Made by a program: the position numbers and the translations under genes
The notes under the pieces: model-generated
What the model was told of the DNA's origin: nothing
The model's input: the letters and a program-made list of their open reading frames with translations, nothing else
Database searches by the model: none
DNA from: Bifidobacterium sp. ESL0800
GTDB taxonomy: Bacteria; Actinomycetota; Actinomycetes; Actinomycetales; Bifidobacteriaceae
DNA length: 64,000 nt
Reading direction: 5' to 3'
Assembly: GCF_029395355.1 (NCBI RefSeq)
Contig: NZ_CP113913.1
Span: forward strand, 744,001 to 808,000
Part shown: piece after piece, positions 8,816-17,313 of the stretch
Numbering within the stretch: the stretch's first letter is position 1
Layout: the number at the start of each line of letters is the position of its first letter

Positions 8816-9547
8816 AACAGGTTTCAGTATTATTTTCCTCTTTGCCGCAAGAAGTTGAGGATCGCGGTATTCCTTTTTGGTTTTTCGCACTCCCCAATGC
8901 ACGCATATTCCCGTGCAATGGTCCGAAATTCCTTTGACGACACCAATCGGCAATCCCTTGACAACGGGTGTGCCTATTGGCAAAAGGGTCTGCGCCGGTT
9001 CAAGGGTAAGGGTCAGGCTTTTATGACGGATGCTCACCACCGATTTTCCCGCGACAATGCCGGCAAAACTGATGAAACCGTTTGCGGGGGCCAACAGAGG
9101 AGTATCCTCTATCGCCGCGATGTCGACGCCGCGATGGCCGGGACCCCACGCCTGCTTCGGCGCCTTGAACTTTCTGATCAGCACGTGCGGCACAACGGGC
9201 CAGCTCATGTCCGCCTTGCAGCCTTTGCCGCTCGGCACCGCAGCTTCCAACGATCCGATCGGCTCGACGAACCCCAAAGGATATCGGCTCGAGGAATCAA
9301 CGCTCTTGTCGTTTTCAGGGGAACGGCCTGATGTTGCGTCGGAAACCACATTAGTGGCGGCCATTGCTTCGTGCTCCGAGGCGCCGAAACCGATGAACAG
9401 CACGGCGAACACCACCAGTATGGTCATCGACCCCCAAATCAGACCGATCAGCTTTTCTCTGAGCTTCTCCCTTTCCCGCCGCAGCCTTTCTCGCCTGAGC
9501 TTCCTCCTCTTCCGCTCGTCCATGATCATGGCCATGCCTCTTTTCAT
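8810..9547 (-). CDS. Membrane-anchored M23 (LytM-type) peptidase-like protein
   Basis: Up to 245 residues. An extremely basic N-terminal stretch (about 10-33) precedes one membrane helix (34-56), then a linker and a LytM/M23 domain outside the cell. Zinc-site elements are visible: GHRGVD (His and Asp ligands) and CVHWGV near the end. The latter matches the Actinobacteria-type CxHWG form of the usual HxH motif, so only its second histidine is retained. Activity on peptidoglycan cross-bridges is the family role; a non-catalytic scaffold is possible. A start at 9529 has better ribosome-site spacing (AGAGG, 7 bases) than the ATG at 9547. The upstream region carries the DnaA-box motif cluster also found before comEA. 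Confidence 0.82.
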   Translation of the reverse strand: MKRGMAMIMDERKRRKLRRERLRREREKLREKLIGLIWGSMTILVVFAVLFIGFGASEHEAMAATNVVSDATSGRSPENDKSVDSSSRYPLGFVEPIGSLEAAVPSGKGCKADMSWPVVPHVLIRKFKAPKQAWGPGHRGVDIAAIEDTPLLAPANGFISFAGIVAGKSVVSIRHKSLTLTLEPAQTLLPIGTPVVKGLPIGVVKGISDHCTGICVHWGVRKTKKEYRDPQLLAAKRKIILKPVL

Positions 9548-9610
9548 CGTCGCTTCGTAGTCATCGTTCCTTTTCTTCCACTATGCCTCGCCTCTTTCAA
9601 ATAGAGGGTC

Positions 9611-9693
9611 AAAAACAGGTGATGTGGTCGAATGACCCCGGTTATCCACAACGCCCGGGCGTGTCGCAAAAGTTATGCACCGGATTTGCACAA
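9611..9693. promoter_or_regulatory. Shared upstream motif with DnaA-box-like sites, copy 1
   Basis: The core AAAAACAGGTGATGTGGTCG with AATGA following (9611-9635) is shared with the regions upstream of comEA and of the gene at 34182. It is followed by a perfect DnaA box TTATCCACA (9642-9650), a near-match TTATGCACC (9673-9681) and TTTGCACAA (9685-9693). It sits between the divergent M23 gene and tag. A TTGCAC ... TATAAA pair (spacing about 19) that could drive tag overlaps the last site. Confidence 0.55.
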
Positions 9694-9753
9694 CTGCCGA
9701 GGCTCAAGAGTATAAAAAGACGTAATCGACGAAAAGAAAGGGACGTTAAAGCT

Positions 9754-10389
9754 ATGGGTGTCGAAAAGCAGGCAGCGGAAACGGGCTCCGGGGATACCAA
9801 CGCCCAGACGACGATTCATCATGACGGTCTGCATCGTTGCTGGCCGGAATCCTACCTCAGTCTCAGCCATGACATGCTGGTCTATCACGACACCGAATGG
9901 GGCACGCCCTGCTATGATTCGCAGGCCCTGTTCGAACGTCTTGCACTCGAAGCCATGCAGGCCGGGCTTTCGTGGAACACCATCATCAACAAGCGCAAGG
10001 CCATTGATGCCGCCTTCCATGATTTCGACATCAAACGGGTCGCTCAGATGGAGCCCGAGATTCCCCGACTGATGAACGACGTGGCCATCATACGCAACCG
10101 ACGGAAAATAGAAGCCATCATTCATAACGCACAGGTTGCGCTGGATCTTGATATGCCGTTTTCCGAGTACATCTGGAGCTTCGCCCCTGACGGTCCGCGC
10201 GTGAACAGACCGAAGAGCCCCGAGGAGGTCCCTGCCGTAACGAAAGAATCCACTGATATGAGCAAGGCGATGAAAAAGGCCGGGTTCAAATTCGTCGGGC
10301 CGACCACCATATACGCCTACATGCAGTCGATGGGCATCGTCAACGACCATCTGCAAGGCTGCTTCAGATGCCCCGGAACAGGGAACTGA
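9754..10389 (+). CDS. tag: DNA-3-methyladenine glycosylase I
   Basis: A 211-residue base-excision repair enzyme removing 3-methyladenine from DNA. Family landmarks are the N-terminal RCWPES and YHDTEWG (tryptophan/base pocket), the helix LEAMQAGLSWNTIINKR in the helix-hairpin-helix fold, and the KFVGPTTIYAYMQSMGIVNDH block. A conserved Cys/His set (RCW, and GCFRCPG with the histidine of NDHLQGC) provides the zinc snap at the C-terminus. The ATG at 9754, preceded by AAAGGGACG, is preferred over an upstream frame of 57 codons without family similarity. It is divergent from the M23 gene and shares the DnaA-box-containing intergenic region. Confidence 0.95.
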   Translation: MGVEKQAAETGSGDTNAQTTIHHDGLHRCWPESYLSLSHDMLVYHDTEWGTPCYDSQALFERLALEAMQAGLSWNTIINKRKAIDAAFHDFDIKRVAQMEPEIPRLMNDVAIIRNRRKIEAIIHNAQVALDLDMPFSEYIWSFAPDGPRVNRPKSPEEVPAVTKESTDMSKAMKKAGFKFVGPTTIYAYMQSMGIVNDHLQGCFRCPGTGN

Positions 10390-10428
10390 TCTGGTTGCCG
10401 CCTTGCTGCACCGAAAGCTTGTGTATCA

Positions 10429-12417
10429 TCATTGTCCGCACAGACCCTGACGCAGCATGATGCCGTAGGCTTCGCGGCCACCGCCCTCGCCAGGTGTCAG
10501 GTGCGTGCCGTCGTCATAGAAGTACTCAGGATGGCCGTTGCTGACAGAATACCAGTCCAGCAAACCGACGTTCTTGTGTTTGGCGGCCACTGAACGCAGA
10601 ATCTGGTTGTTGGAATCCTGCCAGCCGGTAGGGGCACGGACAGTGGTGAGATAGAGAGGTTCGTCACCCACCGACGCGATCAGATTCTCCACTTGCTGCT
10701 CGTCGGCGATGCTGTCGTTGGTGCCGAGCGCCATGACAACGACGCTGCCGGCCTGGCCTTGCGCCTGATGCTGGTGGAAAAGGTCGGAGCCTGTAGAGAA
10801 ATGACGGCCGACCATATTGTCCTGCACGCTCGCCGGAATGTGCTCCTGGACGAAATCATGGGCACCCATTTCCACGGAATCGCTGATAATGAGAGGGTTC
10901 GCGCTGCACAAGCCGGTCGTAACGTCATACGTCCAGCCTTTGGTATCGAGGTTTTTGGGAACTTTGGCGGCTTTTGGTACCAGACGCGGAGGAAGGTTCA
11001 GCGACGGCTTGGGCACTGCCGACCGGCGCAGCGTCAGAAGGTCGCGATTGACCGGTGTGGCAATGCCAAGGCTGCGCTCGACGGAAAGATATTCCTGATG
11101 CAAAACCGTTGAACGTTTGGCGGCAATCTGGTTGAAATCAACCGGAAGCGCCGTGCATGCCACCACCGCGACGACACCGCATGTGGCGAGAATCTTGGTG
11201 ACCAGTCGCATCTCACGCAACGGCACCTTGTTCTCCGGAACCACTTTTCGAACTACTTCAGCTGCCTGATAGAAGGCCTCGCAGGCAGCCCAAAGCACCA
11301 TGAACTGAATGATCCATTCCCACCAGCGCAGCGGCTGCGTACGGACGGCAGGGTTCATGAACTCCAGCAACGGGTAATGGACCAGATACATCGAAAAGGA
11401 ACGTGACCCGATATAGCGCAGGACCCGCAAGCCCATGAGCGAACGGCAAAGATTGCCCGGAACCAGGACAATGGCGAGAAGCGAGGCGACGATCAGAGCC
11501 ACGGCTTGGAAACCGCCGCGGTAAAGCATGGCATCGTTCCCGCTACAAACGCAATACAAGATAATCAGCGCGGCAAGGAGACAGCACCCTGCTCCGGCGA
11601 GCAGAAGATTTGCAGGAGTCGCCCAACGCGGGGCACCTGATCGTTCCGTGTCCGTTGCGTCGGCTTTTTGGCCATGCTTTGTTTGCGCCTGTTCGACCAT
11701 GAACGCGAGCAAAGCTCCGATCATCAATTCCGAAAAGCGTGTGTCAAGACCGTAATAGACGCGTGACACGTCGGCACCGGGCGTATAGAGCAATACCATC
11801 TCAGCCGTAGAGGCGACGGCGAGCAGCAAGGTGATCAGGAATCGTGCGCGCAGCTTGAGATGGAGACGATGCATGAGCCAGAGCAGGGAAATCCAGACCA
11901 GATAGAACTGCATGGTGAGCGCGAGAAACCACAGGTGCGTAAGCGGCGATGGAAGTCCTGCGGCGCTGAAATAGGAAACCTTGCGGAAGATATAGACCCA
12001 ATTGCTGGCGTAGAAGGCGCTGGGCAACGCGTCGATATGCAGTTTTGGCAGCATGCCCGGAGACAGCAGATAAGCGGCCGGCACGACCAGGGCGATCAGG
12101 GATAGCAACGGGAAGGTCAGACGTTTGATTTTGCGCCAAATATAGCTGGCGTAGTGAAACCCTTGTGAGCTGGACATCCGTCGTTCTACGCTGCCGGTTA
12201 TCAGAAAACCTGAGATGACGAAGAAGATGGTGACACCCAGGAATCCGCCGTTGAGAAGGGAGGGACGGACATGATAGGCCACCACCCCGATAATCGCCAA
12301 AGCACGAAGGCCATCGATCGCGTTGTTGCGGGAAGGACGGGAAGCGTCCGGTACACGGGAGGAATCAGACACATTCATTTCAGCCGTTTTCGGGCCGTTC
12401 ACGGTGTGTCCCAACAT
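10429..12417 (-). CDS. OatA-like membrane acyltransferase with extracellular SGNH domain
   Basis: About 662 residues. The N-terminal half is an acyltransferase-3 domain with some ten helices (from about 30 to 400), beginning with AIDGLRALAIIGVVAYH; the histidine and arginine are characteristic. The C-terminal part (about 500-662) is an SGNH hydrolase fold: SDSVEMGAHDF block I, GTNDS block III, and the DGTHLTPGEGG catalytic Asp/His block V. This architecture O-acetylates peptidoglycan or surface polysaccharide. The ATG at 12417 follows a TTG; AAGAGG is close upstream. It is single, with tRNA-Asn upstream on the same strand and tag converging from the left. Target polymer unknown. Confidence 0.9.
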   Translation of the reverse strand: MLGHTVNGPKTAEMNVSDSSRVPDASRPSRNNAIDGLRALAIIGVVAYHVRPSLLNGGFLGVTIFFVISGFLITGSVERRMSSSQGFHYASYIWRKIKRLTFPLLSLIALVVPAAYLLSPGMLPKLHIDALPSAFYASNWVYIFRKVSYFSAAGLPSPLTHLWFLALTMQFYLVWISLLWLMHRLHLKLRARFLITLLLAVASTAEMVLLYTPGADVSRVYYGLDTRFSELMIGALLAFMVEQAQTKHGQKADATDTERSGAPRWATPANLLLAGAGCCLLAALIILYCVCSGNDAMLYRGGFQAVALIVASLLAIVLVPGNLCRSLMGLRVLRYIGSRSFSMYLVHYPLLEFMNPAVRTQPLRWWEWIIQFMVLWAACEAFYQAAEVVRKVVPENKVPLREMRLVTKILATCGVVAVVACTALPVDFNQIAAKRSTVLHQEYLSVERSLGIATPVNRDLLTLRRSAVPKPSLNLPPRLVPKAAKVPKNLDTKGWTYDVTTGLCSANPLIISDSVEMGAHDFVQEHIPASVQDNMVGRHFSTGSDLFHQHQAQGQAGSVVVMALGTNDSIADEQQVENLIASVGDEPLYLTTVRAPTGWQDSNNQILRSVAAKHKNVGLLDWYSVSNGHPEYFYDDGTHLTPGEGGGREAYGIMLRQGLCGQ

Positions 12418-12621
12418 CAACCTCTTCTTTGTTCCCCGTCAATTTGCGACCATCACATCTCCGGTCACAAGGCAGTACAGTAACAAAAGGCATAGATGCT
12501 TTGGCAGGATTGACACGCCGTTGCCTGTGTTGGCTCGCCCGACACGTTTCGACCGGCCCAAAGGCTTCCAGACTTGTAGCGAGGTCGCCTGCATCGATGA
12601 GGCGATCCGACCGTATACGAA

Positions 12622-12652
12622 AATTCTCGGAACCGTTAAGATTCCGAGAATT
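12622..12652 (-). terminator. Terminator after tRNA-Asn
   Basis: AATTCTCGGAA (12622-12632) and TTCCGAGAATT (12642-12652) give an 11-bp stem with a 9-base loop. On the minus strand a TTTTCG tract follows. It starts 7 bases after the tRNA. Confidence 0.8.
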
Positions 12653-12659
12653 CATTGAG

Positions 12660-12732
12660 CTCCCGCAGCTGGGCTTGAACCAGCGACATTCTGATTAACA
12701 GTCAGACGCTCTGCCAACTGAGCTATGCGGGA
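12660..12732 (-). tRNA. tRNA-Asn (anticodon GTT)
   Basis: A 73-base cloverleaf on the minus strand: acceptor TCCCGCA pairs with TGCGGGA, discriminator G, anticodon stem TCTGA/TCAGA enclosing CTGTTAA, and T-arm GGTTCAAGCC. CCA is not encoded. Confidence 0.97.
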
Positions 12733-12856
12733 ATGTCCCGTACGGAGCTTCAAGCACCGCACAAGAAATATATCTTATACAAGAATCGTCATCTCGCAAC
12801 CCCGATGGCGTGTCGCTTGATTTTTGCGGGATGTCGCGATTCCGACCGACGGCACG

Positions 12857-13900
12857 TCACACGCTGATGATGTTCATGGGCATGGCCGAGTCGATGGGGA
12901 AATCGGGAGCGGAGGGACGCACGCCGGCCTCGACGAGGTTGACGCCCAGCATCGCGACCATCGCGCCGTTGTCGGTGCACAGTTTGATCTGCGGGATACG
13001 GACTTCGACGCCATGCTCCTTACCCACCTCGAGCAGCTTGGCACGCAGTTGGGAATTGGCGGAGAAGCCGCCTCCGACGATCAGCGTCTTGGAACCGTAT
13101 TCCTCGCAGCCATGCATGGCCTTGTTGGCCAGAACTGTAGCCACGGAATCCGCCAGCGAGGCGCAGACGTCATCGACCGGAATTTGCTTGCCCGCCGCCT
13201 GCTGGGCCTCTACCCAACGAGCCACGGCCGTTTTGACGCCGGAAAAGCTGAAGTCATAGGGGTGCTCCTTGCCGGCCTTGCCCTTGGTGAGCCCCTGCGG
13301 CACCTTGATGGCGTGCGGGTCGCCCAACTGGCCGTGCCGGTCGATATGAGGGCCTCCCGGGTAGGGGAAGCCAAGCAGACGCGCGACCTTGTCGAAGCAC
13401 TCCCCCGCGGCGTCGTCCAGCGTGGTGCCGACCACATCCACATGACGGGCGACGTCTTCGACGTGCAGCAACGAGGTATGGCCGCCGGAGACGATAAGCG
13501 CCAACGTGTCTTTCGGGAACGGGCCGAACTGCAGCTGGGTGACGGCGATGTGGCCGATGACGTGGTTGATGCCGTAGATCGGCTTGTTGGCGGCCCACGC
13601 CAAGGCCTTGGCCCCGGAAACGCCTACGGCAAGGCAGCCGGCCAGGCCGGGACCCGCCGAAACCGCGATGGCGTCGACATCGGAAAGCTCCATATTCGCG
13701 TCGGCCAGTGCCTTTGAGACCACGGGTACGAAGGCTTCGGCGTGCGCGCGAGAGGCGATCTCGGGAATCACGCCGCCGTATCGTGCGTGTTCCTCCATCG
13801 AGGAGGCGACGACGTTGGAGACCAGCGTGCGTCCGCGCACGATGGCCGCCGCGGTCTCGTCACAGGTCGATTCGATGCCCAGTACTGTCGGTTCGCTCAT
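12857..13900 (-). CDS. tsaD: tRNA N6-adenosine threonylcarbamoyltransferase
   Basis: The 347-residue catalytic subunit that transfers the threonylcarbamoyl group to A37 of ANN-decoding tRNAs (t6A). It has the ASKHA ATPase fold: GIESTCDETA at the start, the metal-binding NHVIGH (about 110-115), SGGHTSLL and GGFSANSQLR near the end. Length is standard. Its ATG overlaps the rimI stop (ATGA), so translation is coupled. It is the last gene of the comEA-to-tsaD operon, which supplies three of the pathway's proteins (TsaE, TsaB, TsaD); the L-threonylcarbamoyl-AMP synthase gene is not in the window. Confidence 0.98.
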   Translation of the reverse strand: MSEPTVLGIESTCDETAAAIVRGRTLVSNVVASSMEEHARYGGVIPEIASRAHAEAFVPVVSKALADANMELSDVDAIAVSAGPGLAGCLAVGVSGAKALAWAANKPIYGINHVIGHIAVTQLQFGPFPKDTLALIVSGGHTSLLHVEDVARHVDVVGTTLDDAAGECFDKVARLLGFPYPGGPHIDRHGQLGDPHAIKVPQGLTKGKAGKEHPYDFSFSGVKTAVARWVEAQQAAGKQIPVDDVCASLADSVATVLANKAMHGCEEYGSKTLIVGGGFSANSQLRAKLLEVGKEHGVEVRIPQIKLCTDNGAMVAMLGVNLVEAGVRPSAPDFPIDSAMPMNIISV

Positions 13901-14496
13901 TGCATTTGCTCCATATTCTGTTTGACGCTGCCGAATCCCATGATATGCGTTTCGAGGTCCAACGCCATTTCGACGGCATCGATGTCTTCGGGCTGATAGT
14001 AATGCCGCAGCAGGCCGATATCGTTGAATCCACGGTTATGATACAGGCGTTTTGCCGGTTCGTTGTCTACCCGGACTTCCAGTTTGATTCGACGGACCTT
14101 GCAGGACCGCGCATAGTCGATCAGGCCGTCGAGCAGGTTGCCGGCTATGCCTTGTCGCTGGAAACGTTTGGCGACGCCGATGGTCATGATTTCGGCTTGG
14201 CCGTCGGCGTGCCACATGCCGGCGTACCCGCGCATAAGCGGATATGACGGAGATGGCCGTGGTGATTTTCGTCGGGCCGCGGTATCCTGCCCTGATCCTC
14301 CGGGGTCGGCGGCATCGGTGAAGTCCGTGGGATTGGCGGAATCCGTGATATCGGCAAGATAGATTCTGGAAGGGTCCGCCATCTCGCAACGCAGGGTATC
14401 CAGATTCCAAGCCTCGCTGCCGAAAAGTTCCGTCTCGAGCCTGGCCGCGGCTTCTAGCACCCGCTGCCGGTCAAGCGCACCGAATTCGACGATCAT
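13897..14496 (-). CDS. rimI: Ribosomal protein S18-alanine N-acetyltransferase (GNAT family)
   Basis: A 199-residue GNAT acetyltransferase. The acetyl-CoA binding motif is visible as RFQRQGIAGNLLDGLIDYA, and the later VRVDNEPAKRLYHNRGF is the common RimI signature. A Ser/Asp/Pro-rich insertion at about 55-85 lengthens it relative to the usual 150-160 residues. Position between tsaB and tsaD, with a four-base overlap to tsaD, is the standard actinobacterial arrangement and supports the name. The expected target is the N-terminal alanine of ribosomal protein S18; this specificity is inferred from context. Confidence 0.9.
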   Translation of the reverse strand: MIVEFGALDRQRVLEAAARLETELFGSEAWNLDTLRCEMADPSRIYLADITDSANPTDFTDAADPGGSGQDTAARRKSPRPSPSYPLMRGYAGMWHADGQAEIMTIGVAKRFQRQGIAGNLLDGLIDYARSCKVRRIKLEVRVDNEPAKRLYHNRGFNDIGLLRHYYQPEDIDAVEMALDLETHIMGFGSVKQNMEQMQ

Positions 14497-14503
14497 CTGC
14501 GTT

Positions 14504-15436
14504 TCAGGCCTTCGTGGCTCCGGCGTGGTTCAACACATGCTTCAACGGGTTGGGTACGGAGACGTCCGGACGGCGCAGATAGAGCGGTTCGACGGGCTTG
14601 ATCTTGTTTACGCCATCATTGTCTGCGATGGTGTCGGCATCACGCGACCCGGCAAGATTGATGCCATTGTTCCGTGCAGCGCAATCTGCGAAAATGCGCA
14701 GGCCTGCCGCCCCGGCATCCAAAACGGAATGGTCGATGATGTGTCCAAGCAATGCACCGAATCCTTGCCATGTTTCTGCATACTTGCAGGCTCCATGGCC
14801 AACGATGTCGATACGGTATTGATCCTGAGAGCCGGCCCGTTCAACAAGATTTTCAACAGCTTGCCTGATTCGTTCGACGATATGCTGGGGGTAATCGATA
14901 TCCATGTCGACAATCGGGGAAACGAACGGTTGCGGATTCCCGTTTCCCGGTTTTGCAACCGCCTTATCTGCAACAGAAGGCTCGCAACCATCACCATACA
15001 GGGCAAAGTACAGCTGCCTGCGACGGGCGTCGTTGACAGCCAAGGTCAGATGGTGAATGGCTTCAGAGCCGGTATCTTGCGTCAAATCATTGAGAAAATC
15101 GACATTGGCAAGTGCGGTATCACCTTGCCGTTTCAGCTTCGACATCCACGCCTGGGGCTCGAGGATGTCTTGACCGAGCAATGGTGCGCCGGTGGCGTAT
15201 GCGATGGCCTTCGCCGCCACGACACCGGCTCGGAGCCCGGTGAACGGCGCCGGTCCAACACCGACGACTATCCGGTCAAGGTCGCTGGGCGTGAGCCCGG
15301 CCTGGCCAACTGCTTTGCCGATATTGACCTGCAGCTTTTCGACGTGGGTACGAGAATCGGTCTCCACGATGGGTTCGTGCCCCAAGACTCCGACCGTCGA
15401 ACCGAATGAGGTGTCGATGACCAAGGTGTTCGCCAT
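14504..15436 (-). CDS. tsaB: tRNA threonylcarbamoyladenosine biosynthesis protein TsaB
   Basis: A 310-residue ASKHA-fold partner of TsaD. The family start LVIDTSFGSTVGV (about 4-16) and the core VVGVGPAPFTGLRAGVVAAKA (about 65-85) are clear. It is longer than most TsaB proteins (about 230 residues) because of a loosely conserved middle section (about 120-230) including DARRRQLYFALYGDG. The ATG at 15436 is preceded by TAGGAGCGG. An in-frame extension of 30 residues upstream has no support. It stabilises and activates TsaD in the t6A complex. Confidence 0.94.
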   Translation of the reverse strand: MANTLVIDTSFGSTVGVLGHEPIVETDSRTHVEKLQVNIGKAVGQAGLTPSDLDRIVVGVGPAPFTGLRAGVVAAKAIAYATGAPLLGQDILEPQAWMSKLKRQGDTALANVDFLNDLTQDTGSEAIHHLTLAVNDARRRQLYFALYGDGCEPSVADKAVAKPGNGNPQPFVSPIVDMDIDYPQHIVERIRQAVENLVERAGSQDQYRIDIVGHGACKYAETWQGFGALLGHIIDHSVLDAGAAGLRIFADCAARNNGINLAGSRDADTIADNDGVNKIKPVEPLYLRRPDVSVPNPLKHVLNHAGATKA

Positions 15437-15615
15437 ATTTGCCGCTCCTAGATTCCATACCATCCGGACTGCGAATGCTGACGACGGATGGCGATTCATG
15501 CCTTTGCTACTGTACAACGGCGACAAAACCGACGAAACTCGGCATGGTTATACGCTCCTCAGCCGGTGCCGATACATTTCGGTACGACCTACGAAACGGA
15601 TTCGTCGGCCTTCGC

Positions 15616-16212
15616 CTAGTGGCGTTCATCGAGTTGCTGGTTGAAATCCTTCCAGCGTGCGCCGACGGGAACGAAGGTCACCGTACGCATGCCGTCACCG
15701 CTCAGTTCTGCATCCGTCTCATCGATGTGCGCTGCAATGGCTGAACGGTCAATCGGACGGTCGATATGCACTTCGAGACGTTCGGGCGCGAAAGCGGAGG
15801 CCATCTGCTCGCCCCACTCCATCAGAATGACTGTATGCTCGCCCGGATCTTCAAGCTCCTCGTCAAGCCCCAACGATTCCAACTCGTCAAGCAGCCTGTC
15901 AACGGTGTCTTGTCCGGGCGCGAAATCGTTGCCTCCCAGCCGGTAGGCGTCGACATGCACCAGATGGGCGTGCGTGCCGTCGACGAACCTGCCATCGAGT
16001 TCCCTGGCGATGGTGAAGGTCGGGGAAACAATGGGTTCGTCGATATTGAGCCCCGCTCCAAAGCCCTGCGCAAAAGTGGTCTTGCCGGCACCCAATGGCC
16101 CTGAAAGCAGAAGAACGTCACCTCCGTGGACGTTTGCCGCCACTTTCTCTCCGAGATCCTGCATGTCGGTTTCGGTCGGTATTTCAAGGGTATACGAAGA
16201 TTCATTGCTCAT
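15616..16212 (-). CDS. tsaE: tRNA threonylcarbamoyladenosine biosynthesis ATPase TsaE
   Basis: A 198-residue P-loop ATPase. Walker A is GPLGAGKTTF (about 38-47), followed by SPTFTIARE and HVDAYRL, and the EWGEQ segment that is diagnostic of TsaE. The C-terminus (from about 140) runs some 40 residues past the usual core. The ATG at 16212 overlaps the holA stop (ATGA), so translation is coupled. TsaE drives turnover of the TsaB-TsaD complex. The gap to tsaB (about 180 bases) is the largest in this operon and has no visible terminator. Confidence 0.96.
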   Translation of the reverse strand: MSNESSYTLEIPTETDMQDLGEKVAANVHGGDVLLLSGPLGAGKTTFAQGFGAGLNIDEPIVSPTFTIARELDGRFVDGTHAHLVHVDAYRLGGNDFAPGQDTVDRLLDELESLGLDEELEDPGEHTVILMEWGEQMASAFAPERLEVHIDRPIDRSAIAAHIDETDAELSGDGMRTVTFVPVGARWKDFNQQLDERH

Positions 16213-17198
16213 ACGTTCATGCGTCCTTTGTGGCTGATCAGTTCGATGGAGCGTTCCAGCGCGTACATCGGGTCTCCCCCGTTGGTCTTGTTCTGTTCGT
16301 CGGCCCAAGCGAGTGTCCGGATGCATCTGGAGAGGCCGTCCGAGGTCCATCCGCTCAGCTGCCGTGTCGCGTTGCGCAACACCCAGGGGTTGGTTTTCGC
16401 CTCGGCCTGGGAGATGGCACCGGAACGCACCGCCGAAGCCTTGGCGAGCGTGCGCAGTTTCATCGCCAGAGCGCCCACCAAGGCGATGGGATCGGTGCCT
16501 TGGGCGACGGCGGAGCGCATGTCGATGATGGCTTTGGCATTGTTGCCCGCAAGCGCGGCATCGGCCACGGCGAATCCGGTGACTTCGGCGTTGCCGGTCA
16601 GATACCGATTGACCAGATCGAGGCCGATCGGGTCATCGTCGAAATCAAAGCAAAGCTGTTCGCACATGGCCGCCAGCTCACCGGTCTTCTCCCCTAGGAC
16701 GGCCACCAGCTGCTGGGCGGCTGCCGGATCGACGCGCCGTTTGCGGCGTTCGAAGCATTGGATGACGAAGTTCAGTTTGGCGTCGGCACGTTTGAGGTCG
16801 GGAATGCTTTTCTTTGCGGCCCCCGCTTTGGCGAGCCGGTCGATGACCCTTTTGCCCTTCTGGCCCCCATCATGCTGGGCGATCACCGTGGCCGTCGCTT
16901 CGGCAGGATCTTTGGCCATGGAGGCGCAATAGTCGACCATGGTGTCGGCCAGGGCGTCGTCGGCGTTCTGGATGTGACGGATGATGACGATGGAGCTTGC
17001 GCTGAGCAGGGACGGGCTCACAGCTTCGTCGAAGTCGTATTGGCCCGCCTCGCCGGCGTCGAGTTCGATGACCTCGGCTTCCGGGCCGTTCTTTGCGGCA
17101 GCGTCACGGCAATCGCGCACCTGCTGTTCGTTGAGAAACTCGTCTCCTCCGACAACCAGTACGAATCGGGTCTGTTGTGCAGTCCTTTTTCCAGCCAT
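16209..17198 (-). CDS. holA: DNA polymerase III subunit delta
   Basis: A 329-residue clamp-loader subunit that opens the sliding clamp. It resembles actinobacterial HolA: N-terminal FVLVVGGDEFLNEQQV, a central AAA-like region with LSASSIVIIRH, and a C-terminal helical collar with ALVGALAMKLRTLAKA. Start options are GTG at 17201 and ATG at 17198; GAGGG lies four bases before the ATG. It follows comEC on the same strand by about 110 bases and overlaps tsaE by four bases. The comEA-comEC-holA order is conserved widely in Gram-positive bacteria. Confidence 0.94.
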   Translation of the reverse strand: MAGKRTAQQTRFVLVVGGDEFLNEQQVRDCRDAAAKNGPEAEVIELDAGEAGQYDFDEAVSPSLLSASSIVIIRHIQNADDALADTMVDYCASMAKDPAEATATVIAQHDGGQKGKRVIDRLAKAGAAKKSIPDLKRADAKLNFVIQCFERRKRRVDPAAAQQLVAVLGEKTGELAAMCEQLCFDFDDDPIGLDLVNRYLTGNAEVTGFAVADAALAGNNAKAIIDMRSAVAQGTDPIALVGALAMKLRTLAKASAVRSGAISQAEAKTNPWVLRNATRQLSGWTSDGLSRCIRTLAWADEQNKTNGGDPMYALERSIELISHKGRMNV

Positions 17199-17313
17199 CA
17201 CACCCTCGATTCCTTTCGGTTACCTGATATGGCCACCATCGCGGCGGAACTCCTACGACTTTCTATGATATTCGATGCGGTGTCATCGGTGGACATGCGC
17301 CGTGTCTCTCGGT

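Noticed and set aside
9611-9693. DnaA-box cluster as a replication origin
   Set aside because: Only two or three boxes, no AT-rich unwinding region, and no dnaA, dnaN, gyrase, parAB or rpmH genes nearby. A regulatory role fits better.
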